Source: Clostridiaceae bacterium (lineage in GTDB: Bacteria; Bacillota; Clostridia; UBA1212; DUPL01). From it: 13,862 bases of DNA. Position 1 is the stretch's first letter, and each line of letters begins with the position of its first letter. The position numbers and the translations under genes were made by a program. A model generated the notes under the pieces. The model did no database searches and was not told the origin of the DNA. It was given only the letters and a program-made list of their open reading frames with translations. Location: positions 1 through 13,862 of the forward strand of contig JAAYLF010000115.1 in the NCBI GenBank assembly GCA_012522035.1, written 5' to 3'. Below are positions 1-8,800 of the stretch, one piece after another.

Positions 1-2273
1 GTGGAGGACCTGCTGGTTTGTCCTGTGCATATTTCCTTCGCATGAATGGTCATGCGGTGACAATATTTGATGCGATGCCTGAACTCGGCGGTATGCTTAT
101 GTATGGAATTCCCGAGTACAGACTGCCCAAGGAAGTGCTGAAAAAGGAAATTGACATGATACTTTCCATGGGTGTTGAGGTAAAAACGAATACTAAGATT
201 GGATGCGATATTGCCCTTGAGGATATTAAAAAAGAATATGATGCGGTAATTGTCGCCATCGGTGCATGGAAAAGTACAAAGATGAATATACCAGGTGAGG
301 ATTTTGAGGGAGTGTATGGTGGTATTGACTTCCTGCGCAACGTTGCAATGTCCGGTGTTCTGCATGATAGCAGGGAAAAGATTGTCTCAACCCTTGGCGT
401 AGGAAAGAGGGTAGCCGTTGTAGGTGGCGGAAACACAGCAATGGATGCATGCAGGACAGCTGTCAGGATAGGTGCTGACGAGGTTTATACCCTTTACCGA
501 AGAACCAGAGAGGAAATGCCTGCAGATCCTGTTGAAGTTGAAGAGGCCATGGAAGAGGGAGTTGTCTTCAAATTCCTCTCAAATCCTTTGGAGATTATTG
601 GGGAAGATGGCAAGGTAAAAAGAATAAAGGTCCAGAAGATGAAGCTGGGCGAGCCTGATGCGTCTGGTAGAAGATCTCCCGTACCTATAGAAGGTGCCTT
701 TGAGGAACTGGAAGTGGATGCGGTCATTATTGCCATAGGGCAAAGCATTGACATTGAAGGATTTGAATCATTGCAGACCACCAGAAAAAGAACCATTATT
801 GCTGATGAAAATACTTTTATGACAAGCATGGAGGGTGTGTTTGCGTGTGGAGATGTGACCAATGCAGGACCTGATATTGCAATTGCCGCTATTGGAGAAG
901 CGCAGAAGGCTGCCTTTTCCGTTCATAAATACCTTGGTGGAGAGATAGATCACATATACGGCAATATAAAGGAGTATGATTTTTACTCCAAGAGGGAATT
1001 AACTCCTGAGGACGTAAGAGAGATATTCAAGGACAGGGAGATAGAATACAGACCTGATATTGATATTGTGGAAGCCGACATCAGGAGGAAAAATTTCAAA
1101 GAGTTTGTGCCCATATACACTGAGGAAGAAGCTCAAAAAGAGGCTATGCGCTGTCTTGAATGCGGCTGCATGGACTATTTTGAATGCAAGTTGATAGATT
1201 ATGCAAACAAGTATGGAGTTGCTCCTGAAAGGTTTGAAGGAGACGTTCACAACAGAAGAAAACCAAGCACCCATCCTCATATTGTCAGGGATCCTGACAA
1301 GTGCATCCTCTGCGGCCTTTGTGTAAGATTGTGTGAGGAGGTTAGAGGAATTACTGCTTTGGGTCTTGTGGGACGAGGCTTTGATACAATTGTGGAGCCT
1401 GAAATGAGAAAGGTTCTTGAGGAAACCGAATGCGACTCCTGCGGATTGTGCGTGTCTGCTTGCCCAACAGGAGCTCTTGTTGAAAGACAGTCGTTAATAA
1501 AAGCGGTGCCTTTGAATGAGAGGTACATCATATCCACCTGTGGATTGTGCAGCAAGGCATGCGGTATAAAAGCTGCTGTTTACGGAAACCGTGTTGTGCG
1601 TGTACTTCCTGCATTAGACACCAGAAATGCAGATGTACTTTGCAGAAAAGGCAGATTTATGTATATAGATGTTTTATCAAGCAACAGATTGAAGAGCGCC
1701 TATATTAACGATACGGAATGCGATGTTGATAAAGCTTGTGGGTATATAATTGAGGAAATCAGAAAGAATACAGGAAAAAAGGTTGTTTTTGTATCTGCTG
1801 GATATACGAACGAGCTGGTTGACAAAGTTCTTGTGTTTGCTGATGCAATAGGAGCGGAAGTGGTTTCGGGTGCATTGGGGCAAAAGCAGAGTGAAGATAA
1901 CACAGCCTTTTTTGGAGTAAATGAATTTGGTTTGAGGATGAAAGGCATAAAGGCATTTGAAGATGCTGCAAGCCTCAAGGAAGAGATTGAAAAAGGCGAT
2001 GTGAGTGTGCTTGTATCTTTTGGAGATCCACTTGATGGCATCAGCCTTGACAATGTTGAATTTAAAGCATTTATGAGCCTTTACATGCCAAAGCATGAAG
2101 GTGTGAATGCAGTACTGCCAGACAGTTCATATTTTGAGATTAACGGTACATTTACAAGAAAGAGTGAAGACGGAACTGTTGAAGACAGGAAAGCAAATGC
2201 ATGCATTAGACCGATTGGCGGAGTTGACAGCAGTGAAATTCTGGATATATTGTGTGGCAAGGTGTGTGGATAA
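1..2273 (+). CDS. FAD/NAD(P)H-dependent GltD-like oxidoreductase fused to ferredoxin and NuoG-like Fe-S domains (5' partial)
   Basis: The reading frame is open from base 3, and the first codons read GGPAGLSCA, the FAD-binding glycine-rich loop, so the N-terminus lies before the window. Counting residues from base 3 (756 visible): a second dinucleotide loop VVGGGNTA near 138-145, followed by RRTREEMPA, typical of the NADPH site of glutamate synthase small subunits. FACGD at 280-284 closes the FAD fold. Cysteines 384/387/389/395 form a CxxCxC motif. Two ferredoxin clusters follow (434/437/440/444 and 477/480/483/487). A CxxCxxxC...C set (513/516/520/547) matches the [4Fe-4S] domain of molybdopterin oxidoreductases and NuoG. 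The last 200 residues contain a NuoG-like NGTFT segment but are much shorter than a full molybdopterin domain, so molybdenum binding is doubtful. I infer a cytoplasmic electron-transfer subunit moving electrons between NAD(P)H and ferredoxin-type carriers. The exact partner is unknown because the upstream genes are not visible. Confidence 0.88.
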   Translation, partial: GGPAGLSCAYFLRMNGHAVTIFDAMPELGGMLMYGIPEYRLPKEVLKKEIDMILSMGVEVKTNTKIGCDIALEDIKKEYDAVIVAIGAWKSTKMNIPGEDFEGVYGGIDFLRNVAMSGVLHDSREKIVSTLGVGKRVAVVGGGNTAMDACRTAVRIGADEVYTLYRRTREEMPADPVEVEEAMEEGVVFKFLSNPLEIIGEDGKVKRIKVQKMKLGEPDASGRRSPVPIEGAFEELEVDAVIIAIGQSIDIEGFESLQTTRKRTIIADENTFMTSMEGVFACGDVTNAGPDIAIAAIGEAQKAAFSVHKYLGGEIDHIYGNIKEYDFYSKRELTPEDVREIFKDREIEYRPDIDIVEADIRRKNFKEFVPIYTEEEAQKEAMRCLECGCMDYFECKLIDYANKYGVAPERFEGDVHNRRKPSTHPHIVRDPDKCILCGLCVRLCEEVRGITALGLVGRGFDTIVEPEMRKVLEETECDSCGLCVSACPTGALVERQSLIKAVPLNERYIISTCGLCSKACGIKAAVYGNRVVRVLPALDTRNADVLCRKGRFMYIDVLSSNRLKSAYINDTECDVDKACGYIIEEIRKNTGKKVVFVSAGYTNELVDKVLVFADAIGAEVVSGALGQKQSEDNTAFFGVNEFGLRMKGIKAFEDAASLKEEIEKGDVSVLVSFGDPLDGISLDNVEFKAFMSLYMPKHEGVNAVLPDSSYFEINGTFTRKSEDGTVEDRKANACIRPIGGVDSSEILDILCGKVCG

Positions 2274-2776
2274 TGCGCAGCAAGATTATGTATATAACAA
2301 CGGCAGCAATGATTGCAGCCATATATGCAGCCCTTACATTGGCAGGCATAGGTTTTGCTTACGGACCTGTTCAATTCAGGTTTTCTGAAGCGCTGAACAT
2401 TCTGCCAGTGTTTACTCCTGCTGCAATACCCGGCCTTACAATCGGCTGTGTTATAGCGAACCTGATAGGACCGTACGGTATTGCTGACGTTGTGCTTGGC
2501 TCGCTTGCAACGCTTTTGTCAGCCTTGTTTGCTTATGCTGTGAGAAATATCAGGGTTTGGAAACTTCCTCTGTTGGCGCCTTTGGGAGCTGTGGTTTTTA
2601 ATGCGTTTATTGTTAGTGCAATAATTTTCTTCTTTACACCAGAAGAAGTTGCATATTTTGCTTCTGTCATCTGGATAGGCCTTGGCCAATTGGCTTCGTG
2701 CTACGGGTTGGGAATACCTCTCTATTATATACTGGATAAATCAAAACTGTTTGACAGGTTTAATATAAACAATTAA
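2273..2776 (+). CDS. queT: QueT-family ECF transporter substrate-binding (S) component, probable queuosine precursor importer
   Basis: A 167-residue, very hydrophobic protein with about five or six membrane segments (roughly residues 6-29, 45-64, 68-90, 97-120 and 126-153). The stretch QFRFSEALNILPVFTPAAIPG, just after the first helix, is the hallmark of the QueT family, which is assigned to uptake of queuosine precursors (preQ0/preQ1) together with a shared ECF energizing module encoded elsewhere. The ATG at 2273 overlaps the stop of the upstream gene (TAATG) and follows AAGGTG at a workable distance. An in-frame GTG at 2252 exists, but it would lengthen the overlap and add a non-family N-terminus. 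The overlap suggests translational coupling with the upstream oxidoreductase gene. The family call is firm. The substrate comes from family knowledge and is not shown by this sequence. Confidence 0.88.
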   Translation: MRSKIMYITTAAMIAAIYAALTLAGIGFAYGPVQFRFSEALNILPVFTPAAIPGLTIGCVIANLIGPYGIADVVLGSLATLLSALFAYAVRNIRVWKLPLLAPLGAVVFNAFIVSAIIFFFTPEEVAYFASVIWIGLGQLASCYGLGIPLYYILDKSKLFDRFNINN

Positions 2777-2887
2777 TAACTGAAAAAGAATTATTGTATA
2801 GCAGGGATATACGGCTTAAAGAAAAAGACGTTAATTTTTTTTATTATAAAATAAGAAATTGGCAATACTAAAAGAGGAGGTGTTTCT
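2777..2887 (+). other. AT-rich spacer before the glucan synthase gene
   Basis: A 111-base gap with runs of A and T. It ends in a strong ribosome binding site, AGAGGAGGTG at 2873-2882, seven bases before the GTG at 2888, which fixes that start. TATTAT (2842-2847) and TATAAA (2845-2850) could act as a -10 element, but no reasonable -35 hexamer sits 16-18 bases upstream. There is no GC-rich hairpin followed by a T-run that would clearly terminate queT transcription. The synthase gene may therefore be read through from queT, have a weak promoter, or use an activator. Confidence 0.4.
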
Positions 2888-5800
2888 GTGATTTTCAAAG
2901 AAGTACTTGGTAGAGACTCGTTTATCAAAAGAGCGGAAATAGCTGCTCATTCTCATCATATTAAAGGAAAGTGCAAAAAATGGCCAAAACACTTGCCAAA
3001 ACCCCAGGAGTTAAAAGAAACAATAGAGAAAACGTATGAAAGAATAACTTCAAGATATGTCGAAGAAAGAAGCGTGGCAATGCCTGCTGAGGAATGGATA
3101 GCTGACAACTACCATTTTATAAAAGGGCAGCTGGCCACTTTTAAAGAGCTGGACAAACAGATTAAGAATCTTCCGATGATAGAAAGAAGTGACATAAAAG
3201 GATACTCTGAGCTTAGAATATACACGATTTGTTCCGAGATAGTCGAGTATACGGATGGTTTGGTAGATGAAAATGCCATTACTGATTATCTTGACAGTTA
3301 TCAGAAGATATCTCCTCTGAAAACAGCCGAACTTGCAGTTATCGCACCCATGCTGAGACTGGCTTTGTTAAACCGGATAGCCCTGGTCTGCAAAATGACC
3401 GACAGGGTAACGGAAGAAAGACAAGAATCTGAGCTGATGTTCAATCGGTATGTAAACTACATCGAAGGAAAAGGTGCAAGCAGCAGGGCACTTGAAAAAT
3501 GGATATCCAGTGTGGGAGATTTGTCTCCTGTGTTTGCTGAGACCATTTTGAGACTAGCTGCAAAATGGTCGGATGACACGGAACAATTTAGAAACATCCT
3601 GAAGCGAAAGCTGGCTGGCAGGGGCATCACACTTGATGAGCTGATAGCAAAAGAGCACAAGACCAGGAGTGCTTTAGGAGTATCCGTTGGAAACGCAATA
3701 ACAGGACTAAACAACTTGACATCCATCCATTGGAGTGCTTTGCTAAAAAAACTCAGTATTGTGGAACAGATTCTGTTGAAGGATCCTGCTGATGTTTTCA
3801 GCAAAATGGGCAGACAAAGCAGAACCTACTATGTATACCTGATTGACGTATATGCAAGACGAATGGGCGTATCTGCCGAAAGTGTCGCTATGACCGCAAT
3901 TGAGCTTGCCTCAGCTTCATCGCCTCCTCAACATGTTGGATATTATCTATATAAAGAAGGGTACAGGGAGCTCAAGAAGGCGGTTTCTGAGAAATTCAAA
4001 ACCAGAAAACCAATGTTCAGCATTAAACCAAGAGGTTTGCAGGTTGGTGTAATGTTTATGACATCACTAGCAATATTTAGTGTTGTTCTGGGATTTTTGC
4101 CGCTGATATATTTTCTGCATGCAATAACCAGGACCTACAACAACATTGCTGCAAAGCTCTTGATTGCAGCAGGCTTGATTCTGCCTTTGTTTGTGATTGT
4201 GCAGAATATTGCAATACCTATACTTCAAAAGATATTTACAAAACTTTATCCTCCAAGACCACTGCCTTATATGGATTTTTCAAGTGGCATACCTGACGAC
4301 TGCAAAGTGATGTGCATCATACCTGCAGTAATAGACAGTCCTGAACGGGCTAAGGAATTGGTAAGACAGCTGGAGATAATGTATCTTGCCAACAGAGAAG
4401 AGAACATTTTTTATTCCTTGGTAGGAGATTTCAAGGAAAGTACCCGGCAAACAGAGGAAATTGACAATAGAATTGTGAAAGCCACCTATGACAGCGTAGA
4501 AGCACTGAATAAAAAGTATGGTGTGGACAATAGGTTCTTTTTCTTTTACAGGGAACGGGTCCTCTATGAGAAAGAAAACAAGTACATGGGATATGAGAGA
4601 AAGAGAGGAGCAATTATTGAGTTTAACAATATGCTTCTTGGGAAACCTAATTCCTTTAAAACAAATGCAAAGGGAGAGGTACCCCGCATCAAGTACGTAT
4701 TAACAATTGATGCGGACACTTTTGTGCCAGGCGGCAGCATCAGGCAGATGGTGGAAATCTTGGAGCATCCACTTAATATGCCTGTTGTAAAAGACAATGT
4801 TGTGGTGGATGGATACGGAATACTGCAACCATCCATTGTTCAAGGAATGAGTTATAACAGGCCGAACTTCTTTACCAGATGTTTTTCATGCCAGCCTGGT
4901 GTGGATTGCTACTTTTCACAGACTTCTGACTTCTACTTTGACACTTGTTATGAAGGAATCTACACAGGAAAGGGAATGTACAATCCTGCCCTTTTCAATG
5001 CCCTGTTGGAAGATGCCTTTCCTGACAATGCAATACTAAGCCACGATCTGATTGAAGGTTCATATCTTAGAACAGCCTTTGCATCCAATGTCAGGTTTTA
5101 TGACTCCTTCCCAGGCAGTTACGACTCATATATGAGAAGGCTGCATAGATGGACGCGGGGAGACTGGCAGCTGCTGCCCTTCAAGAAACGAACCATTATA
5201 GACAAAAAAGGCAGGAAGAGAAAGAATCCATTGAACTTTCTATCCATTTTTAAAATCAATGCAAATTTCATTCGAAGTCTTCTGGCGCCAAGTGTACTGC
5301 TGACATATATTATTGGGATGCTGGCATTAAGACCATACTTTGTTTTTTGGCATGCATTGCTTGCAATAACCATGTATCTTCCTTTCATTCTTTCTCCATC
5401 TTTGGGACTGTTGAAGCAATGTACACTGAGGATTGTATTTCTGCCTCATGAGGCGTATGTTATGGCAGACAGTATACTCAGAACACTTTGGAGAGTGTAT
5501 GTAAGCAAAAAGAATCTATTGTCATGGGTGACGTCTGCTGACAGCGAAAAGTTGACCAAGGGTTCCTTTGCGTATTACTGCAAGAACATGTGGTTCTCCT
5601 TTCTTGCTGCACTAATTGTCCCGGGAATTACTACTCCAATATGGTTTTTTGCACCATTTGTCGCAAAAATAATTAGTGACAATAAATGTGGCAAAGTGGT
5701 TGAAGAAACTGACAACAGGAGAAACAGGGCTATTGGCATATTGTCCCGCAAGATATGGGCATTTTACGAAGACTATGCAGGAAAGCAGGACAATTATCTG

Positions 5801-8800
5801 CCTCCGGACAATGTTCAGTTTGAACCTGTGTATACAATTGCTCACAGGACATCTCCTACAAATATAGGGTATTTGATTCTAAGCTGTGCTATTTCCTACA
5901 AATTGGGATATATAACCTTTGGTAGCATGATCGAAAGACTTGAGAATATAATGAATACGATTGACCGCATGGAAAAATGGAAGGGACATTTGTACAACTG
6001 GTACGACACTATTTCGCTTGTACCTTTGACTCCAATATTCGTATCGACCGTAGACAGCGGTAACTTGATGGCGTCATTGCTTTGTACTGCACAGATAATC
6101 AGGCAGACAATAGAAAACCACGACAGGGAAGAACACAAATTGTACCGGGCAAATGTTGTCACTTCGCAGGCCCATGGTCTTTTGGATCTTATCAATACAC
6201 TTAACGAGTATGCGGATGTGGAAAGGAAGGTCGACAAGGAGGCGGTAGAAAGCTTCCTCAATAACTGTCAAAAGACAATAGAAGAATGGAAATATGTCCT
6301 TTCCCACTATAATTCGGATTTGTACTTTGAAAACAGTAATCAGAATGAATCTACAAAAGCATTTGCGTTTAGGATCAAATTAAAAGACACGGTAGGTGCC
6401 TTTATTGAAGAGATCGACATTGATTCAATTTCGATTTGCCGTGACAGGGCATATGATATTGTCAAGAGAATGGAGGAGCTTGCATTAGGATTTGACTTCA
6501 AACCTTTGTACAATGAGCAAAAACAACTGTTTGCCGTTGGTTATTCTCTAAACGAAAGAAGAAGATCCGGAGCTCATTATGATATTGTAGCATCCGAGGC
6601 AAGACTTACAAGCTACCTTGCAATAGCAAAAGGGGACGTGGGTTACGAGCATTTCTTCAAGATGGCAAGAAGATACTCGGAAGAAACGGGCGTTCTTTTG
6701 TCATGGGCAGGTACGGCTTTTGAATACCTTTTGCCAGAGGCGTTTTTCAAAGTCTGCGAGGATTCCTTGTGGAGGAAGGTTTGTGATATTGCTGTAGAAA
6801 TGCAGATGGAATATGGAAAGGAATACGGTATACCGTGGGGGGTATCAGAGTCGTGTTTCAACGCCATGGAAGTAAACATGAACTTCAAGTATAAAGCGTT
6901 TGGAGTGCCGGAACTCGGAATACGGCGCAATCCCAATACTGAAAGGGTGGTTTCGCCTTACTCCTGTCTTATGGCTATTGACAGAAAGCCCGATGAAGTA
7001 ATAAAGAATCTTGAGAGGTTCAAAGAAGTAGGCGCTTATGGAATATATGGATATTGCGAAGCGGTTGACTATACACCAGGCCGCCAGGGCGTTGTTAAAA
7101 GCTTTATGTCGCACCACCTGGGCATGTCGCTTGCAGCAATTGCAAACTATTTACTGAATGATTTGGTTCGGGAAAGCTTTAGTACCATACCCCTTGCAGA
7201 ATCGTGCAAATGGCTGTTGACTGAAAAGATGCCCTTTCAGCATTTGTGGAAGTGGAAGCTGGTTTCAGGCAATAATCCACTGGGCTTCCTGACAAAGAAA
7301 GCGTATATAGGCAACAGAAAAGCGTATGATGACAGACAGAATGACAAGAAAGACAGATACAATGAGATAAGTGCGAAAGAGAATTACGAATGCAACAATG
7401 CTGCAGACTTGCGTGAGATTACTTCATTTGGTGGAGCTCTTCCGGATTGTCATCTTCTGTCAAATGGCAAATACCATGTACTGATTACTGCTGACGGTGT
7501 GGGCTATTCAAAATGTGGCGATATTGGAATAACAAGATGGTTTGGAGGTATTGAAAGGGAGATCGTTGGTTTCTTTATTTATGTAAGGGTTAGGGAAACG
7601 GGAGAGGTTTTTTCGCTGACCTATAATCCTGTTGCAAAAAAAGCTGACAAGCAAGTTGTATACTTCTACAACGACCGTGCCTTGTTCCGAAGAAGGGATG
7701 GGGAACTGGAAAGCGAACTTGAGATTTTTGTATCTCCTGAAGAAGATGCAGAGATCAGGAGGGTCAAGTTCACAAACAACTCAGAGCAGAACCTGCACCT
7801 TGAGGTTACTTGCGTGTGTGAACTTACGATGACCTCCTGGATGTCGCATCAATCGCATCCTGCTTACTCGGATCTGATGATTGTTACTGAGGCAAATCCA
7901 AGTGAGTACACCCTTATAGCTAAAAGAAAAAACAAGGACGAGCCAAGCAGGCTTACTTACGCATGCATGGTGGCGTCTTCAAAATCTGGAGAAATCTCTG
8001 CTTTTTCATATGATACTGATTTTTCAACCTTTATGGGAAGAAACAGGGATTATGAGAAACCAAAATCCATGGAGGCTAATACTCCTCTTGCTGGCAACCA
8101 TGGCGCGGTTATAACACCTTGTTTTGCGATGCGATGCATGATTAAAGTTTCTGCGGGTGATAGCGACACACTGGCCTTTACGTTGGGATACGCTGAAAAC
8201 AAAAGTGCAATATTTGAAATCGTGGACAAGTACCGCAACATACGAAACACGGAAAGAGCACTTAGTCTTGCTGAAACACGGTGTGTAATAGAGCAGGAAT
8301 ATATCGAAGTGCTGCCAGGTGAGAGAAAAGCTTTCCTCGGTACACTTTCGCACATTGTCTTTATGAGCCCTGTGAGGACCTTGTTCTCAGGGGCAATAAG
8401 CCGTGGTCAGAACATTGTCTCTGGTTTGTGGGAGCTTGGAATCTCGGGAGACAACCCGATTGTTACAGTGTTTGCACAGAAAATAGAAAACTATAACTTT
8501 CTTGAAAGAATGATAAGGATGTGGCGCTTCTTTAGCTTCAGGGGTTTTGTATTGGACCTGGCCATAATAACCGAAGAAGGTGGCGAATATATAAGCTCCC
8601 AAAAGGATGCTGTAGAAAGTCTTGCTGCAAAAGCACTTGGTGGTATCTACCATGTACGTGGCAATTTATTTGTAATACAGCCGATGGAGAAAAACAGAAG
8701 AGCTTTGGAATGCCTGCTTGCAGCAAGCTGTATTGTTCTTAAGCCGTCCAGTCTAAGCCAGGAAAATGCCAAAGCTGTTGCAGGAAAAGAAAAACTATAC

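Noticed and set aside
2252..2272. Upstream GTG as the start of the queT-like gene
   Set aside because: It would extend the overlap with the upstream gene by 21 bases. The ATG at 2273 gives the typical stop-start overlap and a family-like N-terminus.
2777..2887. A possible riboswitch or intrinsic terminator before the glucan synthase gene
   Set aside because: No stable GC-containing hairpin or known aptamer core could be found, only A/T runs.
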